This document shows, piece after piece, positions 8,114 to 16,802 of a stretch of DNA of 64,000 nucleotides. The position numbers and the translations under genes were made by a program. This stretch comes from Psychrobacter faecalis (GTDB taxonomy: Bacteria > Pseudomonadota > Gammaproteobacteria > Pseudomonadales > Moraxellaceae), in assembly GCF_016107575.1 (NCBI RefSeq), contig NZ_JABAST010000007.1:1-64000 (forward strand), in the 5' to 3' direction. Below the pieces are notes generated by a model. The model was not told the origin of the DNA. It was given only the letters and a program-made list of their open reading frames with translations, and made no database searches. The stretch's first letter is position 1; the number at the start of each line of letters is the position of its first letter.

Positions 8114-8791
8114 ATGAATATTTTAATGGTACTAACCTCACACGATAAATTAGGTGATACTGGCAAAAAGACCGGCTTTTGGCTCGAAGAATTTGCCGCC
8201 CCTTACTATGCTTTTTTAGATGCTGGCGTCAATATTACCTTAGCCTCTCCTGCTGGCGGTCAACCACCACTCGATCCGAGTAGCGATACGGAAGATGCGC
8301 AAACCAAGGACACCAAACGCTTTAAAGACGACAAAGATGCTCAAGAGCGTCTTGCCAATACCAAAAAGCTTGCCGACGTAAAAGCCGAAGACTTCGATTC
8401 TGTCTTTTATCCAGGCGGTCATGGTCCATTGTGGGATTTGGCAGTCGATAAAAACTCCATCGAGTTAATCGAAAGCTTTGTTAAGCAAGACAAGCCGGTT
8501 GCTTTTGTTTGTCACGCTCCTGCAGCGCTGAAAAACGTCAAAATCGATGGTGAGTATTTAGTCAAAGGTAAAAAAGTTACTGGTTTTACTAATACCGAAG
8601 AAGAAGGCGTACAGCTCACTGACGTCGTACCTTTCTTATTGGAAGACGTTTTAAAATCCAATGGCGGTGACTATCAAAAAGGCGCAGATTGGGAATCGTA
8701 TGTCGTCGAAGACGGTCTATTGATTACCGGCCAAAACCCAGCCTCATCAGAAGAAGCTGCCAAACGCTTACTGGCTAAACTGAACGCTTAA
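8114..8791 (+). CDS. DJ-1/PfpI family protein, Hsp31/glyoxalase III-like
   Basis: The 225-aa protein has the class I glutamine-amidotransferase-like fold of DJ-1/Hsp31 proteins. The nucleophile elbow is AFVCHAPAAL with Cys133, a conserved acidic residue lies in GFWLEEFAAPY (about residue 26), and YPGGHGPLWDL (99-109) is the usual oxyanion segment. Members of this branch convert methylglyoxal to lactate without glutathione or act as carbonyl-stress chaperones. In a cluster with aldehyde and enone reductases and a GST, a role in removing dicarbonyls is likely. The ribosome site AAGGAC is 8 bases upstream, 109 bp after the previous gene. Confidence 0.85.
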   Translation: MNILMVLTSHDKLGDTGKKTGFWLEEFAAPYYAFLDAGVNITLASPAGGQPPLDPSSDTEDAQTKDTKRFKDDKDAQERLANTKKLADVKAEDFDSVFYPGGHGPLWDLAVDKNSIELIESFVKQDKPVAFVCHAPAALKNVKIDGEYLVKGKKVTGFTNTEEEGVQLTDVVPFLLEDVLKSNGGDYQKGADWESYVVEDGLLITGQNPASSEEAAKRLLAKLNA

Positions 8792-8819
8792 TATAAAATA
8801 CCGCAACAAGGCTGACATC

Positions 8820-9455
8820 ATGATTCGCTTACATCATCTTAATCAATCACGCTCACTACGTACGCTATGGCTACTAGAAGAATTGGGGCAACCTTATGAA
8901 ATCATTAGCCATCAGCGCGATGCCAACACGCATCTAGCACCTGATAGCCTAAAAGCAATTCATCCACTCGGTAAATCTCCGGTTATTGAGATGGATGGCG
9001 AGCTTTACGCCGAATCTGGGGCGATTACTGAGCTATTGATTGAGCGTTTTGCGCCAGAGCAATTACGCCCTGCGACCGACAGCACTGATTATGGTCATTA
9101 CTTGCAGTGGATTCACTTTGCCGAAAGCTCGCTGATGTTGCCGTTATTGCTTGAACTGTTTACCACTAAAGCAGGCGTTGGCGATAATGCGTTTTTGACC
9201 GGTTATATCGCTCAAGAAAAGCACAAACTCCTGAGCTATTTAGATAATGAGGTCAAAGGCAAATCATTTATTGTCGGTAACAAGCTAAGTGGCGCTGACT
9301 TTATGCTGTCGTTTGATTTAATCATGCTCGCTAAGCGCGGCGCGTTAGAAGACTACACCCATATCAAACAGTATGCTTTGCAACTGACGAGCATTGATAG
9401 CTACCAACGCGCCATGCGTTTGGAAGCCAACTATGATGACTCTATTAAGCGCTAA
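8820..9455 (+). CDS. Glutathione S-transferase
   Basis: A cytosolic glutathione transferase of 211 aa: thioredoxin-like N-terminal domain (about 1-78, with SRSLRTLWLLEELGQPYE and the cis-proline/glutathione segment GKSPVIEMDGELYAESGAI) and a helical C-terminal domain ending in LSGADFMLSFDL...AMRLEA. It begins 28 bp after the DJ-1 gene and is the last gene before a terminator. It probably conjugates glutathione to the electrophiles handled by this cluster. The class is not determinable by eye. Confidence 0.88.
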   Translation: MIRLHHLNQSRSLRTLWLLEELGQPYEIISHQRDANTHLAPDSLKAIHPLGKSPVIEMDGELYAESGAITELLIERFAPEQLRPATDSTDYGHYLQWIHFAESSLMLPLLLELFTTKAGVGDNAFLTGYIAQEKHKLLSYLDNEVKGKSFIVGNKLSGADFMLSFDLIMLAKRGALEDYTHIKQYALQLTSIDSYQRAMRLEANYDDSIKR

Positions 9456-9481
9456 GTAAGACATTTCAATGGTTTAATATG

Positions 9482-9511
9482 AAAAAACAGCTCTTTATGA
9501 GCTGTTTTTTT
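9482..9511. terminator. Bidirectional rho-independent terminator
   Basis: AAAAAACAGCTC, a short TTTAT loop and GAGCTGTTTTTTT. It closes the plus-strand detoxification cluster and the minus-strand gene ending at 9533. Confidence 0.9.
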
Positions 9512-9532
9512 ATGGCTAAGTTAATAAGGGCT

Positions 9533-10864
9533 TTAAAGGCAAAACTTTTGCTCAAGCCAGCTATTCATAAAGACATTATCAGGATCATACTCGCGGCGTA
9601 TCTCCAAAAAGCGATTGAGCTTAGGATATAAGCTTTGCAGCTCTATACGGCTCAATTTATTCACTTTACCCCAGTGCGGGCGACCCTGCCATTTTTTCAT
9701 ATACTCGTACAGCCATTTAAACAATGGCTCACAGTCCATACCTTTATAAACGTGGAACGATAATACCGCGCAATCCTCTCCCTGCGTAGGACTGAGCATG
9801 CCCGTCTCGCCTTTATGCGTGCGCACCTCAATAGGAAAGTGCGAGCCTTTATTGTCGTTTAATAAAATATGATTGACCTCTGAGATACATTCATCAAAGT
9901 CAGATAACTTGATAAAATACTCAGATTCATTAAATTTGACGCCGCGCGGTGTCGGAAACACCTCGTAGCTGTAACCTTCACGCTTGGTATTAGGAATAGA
10001 GCTTGCTGATATTTCACTGACCTTTTTGGTCAGCGACGGTTTCATACGAGCCAGCTCACACAGTACATAAAAAGCACCATTTAAAGTGACTACGCTGTCA
10101 AAATGATCTTTGAGTTTCTGCGTGCCCGTCATCGCTTTGGGTGCTATGACTGACAGCGTCTTTTGCTGAATCTTATTGGTGCCGGGAAACAAAAACCATT
10201 CTAGATGACGATGGCTGTGCGCGGTTTCATGAAAACGTGCCAACCCTTCTTCAAAATCTAAGACTTCGTTGGACTCTTTAAGTCCGTAGAGGTCAACCAC
10301 CTTAAGCGTCAATTTGGTAAAAATACCAAGCATACCAAGGCTAGCATGTAAGGCATTACCCAACTCGTCAGTTTTCGGGTCGCCGCGATGATGGGTGTGC
10401 AGCTCGCCTTTACCATCGACCCATTCCCAGGTTACCACTTGATTGGCAATCGAGCCTAAAGTAATCCCTGTGCCATGAGTTGCGGTACTGGCAGCACCAG
10501 CAATGGTTTGCGCTTGCACATCACCCATGTTTTCTAACGCCAAACCATGCTCTTTGAGCGCTGCGCCAATTTCATATAAGTAAGTACCAGCATGTAAAGT
10601 GGCAAGCTTCGCCTCTTTATCGACTGAGATAAGACCGCGCATATTATGTAAACTGACGGCAATTTCTTCAGGTTTCGCGCAGCCACTAAAAGAATGCGCC
10701 GCGCCGGTGACTCTAACGCGCTTTTTATTTGCCCGTGCATTTTTCACAATCTCTTGTAGTTCTGCAACCGATGAAGGCGTGAGTTTTTGCTCAGGGGCAG
10801 CACGCTCGTACCCTACCCAATTTTGCCAATCATTGCTTCCTTGCCACTGCCTTAATGAAAACAT
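9533..10864 (-). CDS. FAD-binding sugar-lactone oxidase-like protein
   Basis: This is a flavoprotein of the aldonolactone oxidase type (D-arabinono-1,4-lactone / L-gulono-1,4-lactone oxidase family). The N-terminal FAD domain contains VRVTGAAHSFSGCA and the nucleotide segment GAASTATHGTGITLGSIANQV. The C-terminal ALO domain ends with RPHWGKVNKL and the terminal YDPDNVFMNSWLEQ. The start at 10864 gives 443 aa and has GAGGAGAGG in front. A longer reading from 10951 would overlap the upstream gene by 100 bp and adds a non-conserved Lys/Ser-rich stretch. It overlaps the aldolase-like gene by 13 bp, so the two are translationally coupled. The substrate is unknown, and a polyol oxidase role is equally possible. 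Confidence 0.82.
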   Translation of the reverse strand: MFSLRQWQGSNDWQNWVGYERAAPEQKLTPSSVAELQEIVKNARANKKRVRVTGAAHSFSGCAKPEEIAVSLHNMRGLISVDKEAKLATLHAGTYLYEIGAALKEHGLALENMGDVQAQTIAGAASTATHGTGITLGSIANQVVTWEWVDGKGELHTHHRGDPKTDELGNALHASLGMLGIFTKLTLKVVDLYGLKESNEVLDFEEGLARFHETAHSHRHLEWFLFPGTNKIQQKTLSVIAPKAMTGTQKLKDHFDSVVTLNGAFYVLCELARMKPSLTKKVSEISASSIPNTKREGYSYEVFPTPRGVKFNESEYFIKLSDFDECISEVNHILLNDNKGSHFPIEVRTHKGETGMLSPTQGEDCAVLSFHVYKGMDCEPLFKWLYEYMKKWQGRPHWGKVNKLSRIELQSLYPKLNRFLEIRREYDPDNVFMNSWLEQKFCL

Positions 10865-12075
10865 TTGCCCTCTCCTCGGTAAGTTATCATGGTTTGCTGT
10901 TTTTTTACTTTGTTTGCTGGCCCTGTAGGCTGACCAGATTGTCGATAACAAATGAGTTCATTAAAATGTTCACACAGCTCGCCTGCTTTTGCATGGCGGC
11001 ACCAAACCATATCGCCAATATTAAGACGCGGCATCTCATCATCATTGCCCGTTTTGCCAATTGCCATCGGCGTTTGTACTTCACCAAAACCTTCATCGTT
11101 TAATAGGGATAAATGTTTGGGATAATGAATGACCGGTGCTTTATCGGCCCCTGTCGCACCCGAGGCAATAAAGCCGCCACTATGACAGGTAATCACGCCT
11201 TTTTCTGGTTGACGCGTCACAGGCAGCACAAAGCCCGCGGCAGGCTGAAACTCATGCATGCTATCCATATAATCAAAATACGCCGGTTTATAATAGGCAG
11301 AACCGACCGTTATTTCGCTAACCTCAGGCTGGCTTGAGGTGAAATCCATACTGCCACTGCCACCCCCATTGACGAGCTTAAGCGTATAACCTTGTTTATC
11401 CAGATAGGCAACAATTGAGCGGCGGTGCTTACTCACTTGTTTTTGTGAGCGGCTTTTTAGTAAACGAATTGCAGGCGACAACACAGTTTTACCCGGTAAA
11501 TGCTCGGGCAAACCCGCAATTTGTGCCTCATAGCCCATTGCCGCACTGATCTTAATATTGGGATATTTTTTGATATGCTGTAGTAGCTTTTTTACGTCTT
11601 TGATGCTCATTAATGCCGAACGCTTGGTACCGAAATACAGCTTGGGCAGCGGCATCGACATATTGATATCGAGACAAACATCAATAATGACATCGTGCGC
11701 TTTGGCAACTTCATTAAGCACATCCACATGCTCTGGGCGATCGATCATCCAAATCATGGTTGCGCCCTGTTTGGTAAAGTCAAAAGTTGCGGCGACACTT
11801 TTCGCATCTAAAGTTGGATAAGCGCAGAGAATATTATCAAAGCCATTTTCTAACAGATACACTGATTCGTCGGCCGCATAAGACATCAGCCCGATAAAGT
11901 TAGGAGATTTGTCTTTAATGTAGTGCAGAACATCGATAGAGCGAATAGATTTGGTCGCCAAGCGTAGTTGAACAGACTTAGTTTTTTGGTTGATCAGTGT
12001 TATATTATGATCGAGCGCGTCCATATCGAGCCACGCACTCGGAGCTTTCGACGGAATAATGTGGGCAAAATCCAT
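10852..12075 (-). CDS. PLP-dependent amino acid aldolase/deaminase-like protein
   Basis: The 407-aa protein has an alanine-racemase-type N-terminal barrel (fold type III PLP enzymes) and a C-terminal domain of the D-threonine aldolase/D-serine dehydratase type. Visible marks are WLDMDALDHNI at the start, the likely PLP lysine in LRLATKSIRS (about residue 42), VNGGGSGSMDF for phosphate binding, and the C-terminal metal-site-like ATGADKAPVIHYP and MVWCRHAKAGELCEHF. Such proteins are usually annotated amino acid deaminase/aldolase. AAGGAAAG precedes the ATG. Its stop overlaps the start of the lactone-oxidase-like gene by 13 bp. The actual substrate is not known. Confidence 0.75.
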   Translation of the reverse strand: MDFAHIIPSKAPSAWLDMDALDHNITLINQKTKSVQLRLATKSIRSIDVLHYIKDKSPNFIGLMSYAADESVYLLENGFDNILCAYPTLDAKSVAATFDFTKQGATMIWMIDRPEHVDVLNEVAKAHDVIIDVCLDINMSMPLPKLYFGTKRSALMSIKDVKKLLQHIKKYPNIKISAAMGYEAQIAGLPEHLPGKTVLSPAIRLLKSRSQKQVSKHRRSIVAYLDKQGYTLKLVNGGGSGSMDFTSSQPEVSEITVGSAYYKPAYFDYMDSMHEFQPAAGFVLPVTRQPEKGVITCHSGGFIASGATGADKAPVIHYPKHLSLLNDEGFGEVQTPMAIGKTGNDDEMPRLNIGDMVWCRHAKAGELCEHFNELICYRQSGQPTGPANKVKKQQTMITYRGEGKCFH

Positions 12076-12556
12076 TTTACTTTCCTTGTAACGACCATTG
12101 AATACGACCTTATATTTCTTATAATACTGTTATTATGCCTCTAAAAAAGAGGATATATCAGCATCATAGTTTGTACCCAGAGCCTAGCTCAGTCAAGCGC
12201 CATATTTATAAAAAATCGACATTTGTTAAATCACATAAATAAGTTTAGCTAAGAAGACCTTCGAGCAAAAACTCTAAATAAAAGTGGAATTATTTATATC
12301 TTTAAGCATAAAAATAACTATGACGCTCTCACCTTTTTAAACTAAAAAAGTACAATCATTAAATAGTCTCAAATTGAAATCATGATAAAATAATGCAAAC
12401 AGTCCTTTGACTGTTTTTTATTTTTTATAGCTACTAAATGAAGCACTTATGGCTCAATTTGATAATAGCTCGGATAATAGCTCGTCCAATTTTTGCTCGT
12501 CTAGGAATCCTACGATGTCACTTTATCTTTCTACTTTTAGCAGGTGGCGATAGACA
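12076..12556. other. 481-bp divergent intergenic region
   Basis: AT-rich gap between the minus-strand aldolase gene and the plus-strand MFS gene. It contains the plus-oriented terminator-like hairpin at 12398 described separately, and a small CCTC/GAGG hairpin near 12138. I find no convincing coding frame or known RNA in it. Confidence 0.4.
12398..12426 (+). terminator. Orphan terminator-like hairpin before the MFS gene
   Basis: AACAGTC, a CTTT loop and GACTGTT are followed by TTTTTATTTTTT on the plus strand. No plus-strand gene ends upstream of it for several kilobases, so it may end a short leader transcript (attenuator) or a small RNA rather than an mRNA. Confidence 0.6.
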
Positions 12557-14245
12557 ATGAGCAATGAATACCAATTCAAACCGCACGAACAACCCTTTAT
12601 GGTGGGTTCTCCCGCCACACCCGACCATCCTACGCGCCGCAAAGTATTTTATCTATTGATTGGTATTTTTATTGGCATCACCGCCAGCTTTCAAAATGGT
12701 TTATTGGTGGCAAATCTGACCCAAATCCAAGGTGAAATGGGCTTGACGCCAGTCGAAGGTGGCTGGATATCGGTCGCCTATAATATGACCAATGCTTGTA
12801 TCACCGTGCTGCTATACAAAATCCGTCAGCAATTTGGTATGGCGCTCTTTAGCAAAATCACCCTGTTCTCACTGTTGGCGGCCACCAGTTTACAATGGTT
12901 AGTCAGTAGCCATCTCTTAGACACCAGCGCTATTATCATTGAGCCTTATTATCTAGAAATCATCGCCCGCGGCTTAAGTGGTATGGTTGCTAGTGCCATG
13001 ACGGTATTGGCTATTTTTTATTGCCTGCAAGGTATGCCAACCGCCAAACGCATTAGCGGTCTGATTTTGGGGTTTGGCTTAGTACAATTTGGCATTCCTC
13101 TCTCAAGGATTATCTCGCCATATCTTGCGGTCGACGGCCAGCTTGAAACGCTATTTTTGTTTGAATTGGGCTTAACCCTGATTTGCTTTGCCCTGATTAA
13201 TATCTTAGAGCTACCACCTGGCAATACCGAAAAAGTATTCGAAAAACTGGATTTTTTAAGCTTTGCGTTTTTTGCCAGCGGACTTGCAGCGTTGGCAGTC
13301 TTTTTGGTACAAGGGCGTATCCAGTGGTGGACGACGCCTTGGCTGAGCTATCCGCTCATCATCGCGGTGGTGACAATTAGCATCGCCTTATGGATTGAAA
13401 CGCACCGTAAAAACCCAATGTTACAAGTGCGCTGGATGCGTAGCCGCAATATCATCGCTTTTACGATAACCGGCGCGGTGATGCGTATTTTATTATCCGA
13501 GCAAAATGTCGGTGCAGCTGGCTTACTGGCCAATTTGGGCTACGGAAATGATCAGTTGATTACCTTTTATGCGGTGATACTTGCCGCCAGCGTTCTGGCC
13601 TTGGTCATCAGTATTTTTAGGACCAATGCGATGGATTTACGCCGTCCAGTCATTTTCGCTGTCGCCCTGATTGCGGTTGGCGCCTGGCTAGATACAGATA
13701 TTTCGCTAAATTCTGCCCCTTATATGTTTTATGTCAGTCAATTTATGATTGCCTTTGCTGCCGTCTATTTTATGGGTCCCATGGTTTTTGAAGGGATGTT
13801 TCGCGCTATCGCTAACGGCCCCGCTTACATTATTAGTTTTTCGGTTATTTTTAGCATCTCGCAGACCATTGGCGGACTTGCAGGCGCGGCAGCGATTCAA
13901 GCGTTTACCACCATACGTACACAGATACACTACGCTGATATGGTCAGCTCGCTTAATTTGGGCGATCCGGCCTTAATGGCACAAGTTGCAGGCGCAGGTC
14001 GTATGTTATCTACCCAAATCACGGATGCCAATCAAGCAAATGTCGCAGCGATGGGACAAGTATTGCAAGGCATTCAGCGCCAAGCGACTGTCGCCGCCTA
14101 TGCTGATTTATTTTTTCTTATGGCAACTATCGCCTCCATCACAACGCTGATTTTATTACTAAATTACTTGTATCATCGCTACCATAAACGTAATCCATTG
14201 GCTAAAGAATTGGCAGCGATTGCAAAAATGCGCGAAGCAAAATAG
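12557..14245 (+). CDS. MFS efflux transporter, DHA2 (EmrB-like) type
   Basis: The 562-aa protein is a major facilitator superfamily drug/proton antiporter. About fourteen hydrophobic segments can be counted. The first region (YLLIGIFIGITASFQNGLLVANLTQIQGEMGLTPVEGGWISVAYNM) is typical of EmrB/DHA2 proteins, and a long loop lies before the last membrane pair. A basic cytoplasmic tail (YHRYHKRNPLAKEL) ends it. The HlyD-type adaptor gene follows 99 bp downstream, so the two probably form an inner-membrane plus periplasmic export unit needing a TolC-like channel encoded elsewhere. Exported compounds are unknown; there is no regulator gene beside it. Confidence 0.85.
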   Translation: MSNEYQFKPHEQPFMVGSPATPDHPTRRKVFYLLIGIFIGITASFQNGLLVANLTQIQGEMGLTPVEGGWISVAYNMTNACITVLLYKIRQQFGMALFSKITLFSLLAATSLQWLVSSHLLDTSAIIIEPYYLEIIARGLSGMVASAMTVLAIFYCLQGMPTAKRISGLILGFGLVQFGIPLSRIISPYLAVDGQLETLFLFELGLTLICFALINILELPPGNTEKVFEKLDFLSFAFFASGLAALAVFLVQGRIQWWTTPWLSYPLIIAVVTISIALWIETHRKNPMLQVRWMRSRNIIAFTITGAVMRILLSEQNVGAAGLLANLGYGNDQLITFYAVILAASVLALVISIFRTNAMDLRRPVIFAVALIAVGAWLDTDISLNSAPYMFYVSQFMIAFAAVYFMGPMVFEGMFRAIANGPAYIISFSVIFSISQTIGGLAGAAAIQAFTTIRTQIHYADMVSSLNLGDPALMAQVAGAGRMLSTQITDANQANVAAMGQVLQGIQRQATVAAYADLFFLMATIASITTLILLLNYLYHRYHKRNPLAKELAAIAKMREAK

Positions 14246-14344
14246 CCCGAATAATTAAAGCATTTTCTTCATTTAAAAATGCCACTTAACATATTAATTA
14301 ATGCAAAAAACTTATGATAACTATTCAAACTTTAGGAGCGCGGC

Positions 14345-15640
14345 ATGAGTCAAGAAAAATCTGATGAGCTTAACCAAAACCCTAAGCCTGCCTCTGACGC
14401 GCTAACCAACGACAATCATGCTCCTGATGCAACAAATCATCCAAGTGCTGTGGTCAATATAGATAAATCAGCTAACGACAGGCTCGTAAACGATGAGAGT
14501 ATTGTTAATGACGAGAGTACTGTTAATGATAATCTTACTGACAGTGATGAGTCGTCCATGCCGCCAAAGGAGCCGATTCCTAGCAGCGACGGCTGGTCGC
14601 CAAAGAAGAAATCTTATTTAAATTTAGGCATACTAATCGCCTTGATTGTGATTGGCGTGGCCTTAATTTTGTACGCTTGGAAGCTGCCGCCTTTTACTCC
14701 GACGGTCCAGCAGACCAATAATGCCTTTATTAAAGGCCAAACCACCATTATCAGTCCGCAAGTATCTGGCTACGTGACTGAGGTGGCGGTTGAGGATTTT
14801 GCCAATGTTAAAGAAGGTGATTTATTAATCAAAATAGACGATCGTACTTTTAGGCAGCAGCTTGAGCAAGCGCAGGCAAACATTGAAATCGCTGTGACCA
14901 ATCGCGCTAGTAATGCGCAGGATACAGGAACCAGCCAAGCGCAAATCGAAGCACGCGAGGCGGACTTATATAGTGCTAAAGTCAGCGTCGACAGTGCGCG
15001 TGAGGATGTCAAACGCTATCAAGGTTTAGACGCTATCGGCGCGGTCTCAAAGGCAGAAGTGGCGCATATCAAAGCGCAACTTGCAAAAGCGCAGGCCAAC
15101 GTGCAACAAGCAGAAGCGAATTTACAAGTGGCTCGTGAGGCAAGCGAGAAGACCAGCGGTAGCCGCTCATCTTTAGATGCCAATATTAAGAGTGCAGAAG
15201 CCGGTGCTAAGCAAGCTCAGATTAATTTAGACAATACCGTTATTAAGGCACCAGAATCTGGGCAGCTGAGTCAAATCAGTGTCAAAGAGGGACAATACGT
15301 GAGCGCAGGTACGCAGCTGATGTATATCGTACCAAAAGGCGTATGGATTATTGCTAACTTTAAAGAAACGCAAGTAGCCAATATGCGTATCGGTGAGCCC
15401 GCTACCATTCATGTCGATGCCCTTGGCGGTGCCAAATTTAGTGGTCATGTCAGTAATATCTCGCCTGCAACGGGCAGCGAATTTAGTGCCGGCGCGGCCA
15501 ATCCTGCGACGGGTAACTATATCAAAATTGCCCAGCGCGTTCCTGTTAGAATTGATTTAGACCAAAGCCAGCCTAACCTTGCGCAGTTACGTCCAGGTAT
15601 GTCAGTGTCAGTGAATGTCGATACCAAAGCAAGAAGTTAA
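14345..15640 (+). CDS. HlyD/EmrA-type membrane fusion protein
   Basis: This periplasmic adaptor (431 aa) links an MFS pump to an outer-membrane channel. It has a polar cytoplasmic N-terminus (1-95) and one membrane segment (about 96-116, LGILIALIVIGVALILYAW). Then come a biotinyl-lipoyl-like half (ISPQVSGYVTEVAVEDFANVKEGDLLIKID), an alpha-helical hairpin rich in Ala/Gln (about 165-300) and the second lipoyl half (TVIKAPESGQLSQISVKEGQYVSAG). The N-terminus is unusually long and contains a three-fold 18-bp repeat. AGGAGCG precedes the ATG. An IS982-family element begins five bases after the stop codon; its target duplication includes the stop, so the protein is intact. Confidence 0.88.
   Translation: MSQEKSDELNQNPKPASDALTNDNHAPDATNHPSAVVNIDKSANDRLVNDESIVNDESTVNDNLTDSDESSMPPKEPIPSSDGWSPKKKSYLNLGILIALIVIGVALILYAWKLPPFTPTVQQTNNAFIKGQTTIISPQVSGYVTEVAVEDFANVKEGDLLIKIDDRTFRQQLEQAQANIEIAVTNRASNAQDTGTSQAQIEAREADLYSAKVSVDSAREDVKRYQGLDAIGAVSKAEVAHIKAQLAKAQANVQQAEANLQVAREASEKTSGSRSSLDANIKSAEAGAKQAQINLDNTVIKAPESGQLSQISVKEGQYVSAGTQLMYIVPKGVWIIANFKETQVANMRIGEPATIHVDALGGAKFSGHVSNISPATGSEFSAGAANPATGNYIKIAQRVPVRIDLDQSQPNLAQLRPGMSVSVNVDTKARS
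14486..14539 (+). repeat. Three 18-bp in-frame repeats in the adaptor N-terminus
   Basis: Units begin at 14486, 14504 and 14522 (GTAAACGATGAGAGTATT, GTTAATGACGAGAGTACT, GTTAATGATAATCTTACT). They encode VNDESI, VNDEST and VNDNLT in the acidic cytoplasmic tail ahead of the membrane segment. Confidence 0.85.
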
Positions 15641-15644
15641 TGCA

Positions 15645-16670
15645 ACCCCAGTTCGGGATAAGCCACATTGTAACTCATTGATACTATTTACAATGTCGCT
15701 ACCTGTCCCTGCTGAGGCATATTTTTGATGGTGGGTTTATAGGGAAACCAGCAATAAGCAATTAAACCTGACAGCAAGTTTGTGATAAACCCCGTGACAC
15801 TACGATGGCGTGAGTGTTCGATTTGGCACAAGTTTTTAAGCTCTCCAAACACCGTTTCAACCAAAGAGCGATGATTGAGTAGTGCCTCATCCATAGGCTC
15901 AAGTAATTGGGGTCTCATATTACGCCGAAGTTTGGTTATCAACGTGGTATCACTGTGTTTTGTGAGCCACTCGTTTAGTGCTTTACTGATATAGCCTCTA
16001 TCCCCAAACACCTTGCCAAACACAGACGTTGCCATATCCTTAACAGGTACTCTGTCATCCGTATTACCCGCAGTGACTTTAACAGATACAAGCTCGCCCT
16101 TATGATTGATAATGGCGTGTAGCTTAAAGCCATAGAACCAGCCCATGCTGCTTTTGCCTCGGGTTGCAAGTCCTTCAAAGACTTTATGACGGTAGATACG
16201 CTTGTTATGACAAACTGCTATCTTGGTTGAATCAATATAGCTGATACCCGTACAGTCGCCCATCATGCTTTGCAAGTAGCTGCACAGTGGTATGATACTG
16301 CGCGGCACAAGCTCTATAAATCGCGAGTAGCTCGGCAGATTTGGAAACTCCCGTTTCATCATGCCAAGCATGTGATGGTAGTAAAACGCCTTAAACTGTC
16401 GATACCGCAGTTGATGAAACAGTACCAAGATGGTCATAATCTCTGCTACACTTATCTGGCATGCTCTTAACCTTTGGTGTCCCGTTGCGATTAAATGAGC
16501 GTCAAACTCAGGTTTGAATTGCTGATAAAAGTCGTCAATATGGCAGTATAGTTCGGTTAGGTTGTCCATGTAAGAAGTCCTTGTTGTGAAGTTTGTCTTG
16601 GTAAACTTACTTTAGCAACTTCGGACTTCTTTTTTTATCTTTTTTTTGAGCCCTTATCCCGAACTGGGGT
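15645..16670 (-). mobile_element. Complete IS982-family insertion sequence
   Basis: The element is 1026 bp with 18-bp perfect terminal inverted repeats, ACCCCAGTTCGGGATAAG at 15645-15662 and its complement at 16653-16670. The ACCC ends are typical of the family. It is flanked by a 7-bp target duplication TAATGCA (15638-15644 and 16671-16677). It carries a single intact transposase gene on the minus strand. It inserted between the HlyD-type gene and the terminator that follows, so this gene pair is now separated from its original terminator at 16704. Confidence 0.95.
15688..16569 (-). CDS. IS982-family transposase
   Basis: A full-length DDE transposase of 293 aa, the normal size for IS982. 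The acidic triad is visible as Asp in ISYIDSTKIAVC, Asp in VFGDRGYIS and Glu in SLVETVFGELK. The N-terminal part (LTELYCHIDDFYQQF...LRACQISVAEIMTIL) is characteristic of the family. AAGGA lies 9 bases in front of the ATG. There is no frameshift or stop, so the element may still be active. Confidence 0.95.
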   Translation of the reverse strand: MDNLTELYCHIDDFYQQFKPEFDAHLIATGHQRLRACQISVAEIMTILVLFHQLRYRQFKAFYYHHMLGMMKREFPNLPSYSRFIELVPRSIIPLCSYLQSMMGDCTGISYIDSTKIAVCHNKRIYRHKVFEGLATRGKSSMGWFYGFKLHAIINHKGELVSVKVTAGNTDDRVPVKDMATSVFGKVFGDRGYISKALNEWLTKHSDTTLITKLRRNMRPQLLEPMDEALLNHRSLVETVFGELKNLCQIEHSRHRSVTGFITNLLSGLIAYCWFPYKPTIKNMPQQGQVATL

Positions 16671-16703
16671 TAATGCAAGAAATTAGGCTAAAAATCAGCG
16701 CAA

Positions 16704-16751
16704 AAAAAGCCTCTTTAAATGCCTAGCGTGTTAGGTTTAAAGAGGCTTTTT
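16704..16751. terminator. Long bidirectional terminator between IS and pdxH
   Basis: A 16-bp perfect stem, AAAAAGCCTCTTTAAA at 16704-16719 pairing with 16736-16751, has a further CCTA/TAGG pairing inside the loop. It ends pdxH on the minus strand and, before IS insertion, would have ended the MFS/HlyD pair on the plus strand. Confidence 0.9.
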
Positions 16752-16802
16752 GATTTTTGCAATATCTTATTTTCAGTAGATTTTAGCTTAAATGAGCTAA
16801 TT

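Noticed and set aside
10865-10951. Longer N-terminus for the lactone-oxidase-like protein
   Set aside because: It would overlap the upstream gene by 100 bp and lacks a ribosome site, whereas the start at 10864 has GAGGAGAGG.
15638-16677. Disruption of the HlyD-type gene by the IS
   Set aside because: The target duplication restores the stop codon exactly, so the coding sequence is intact.
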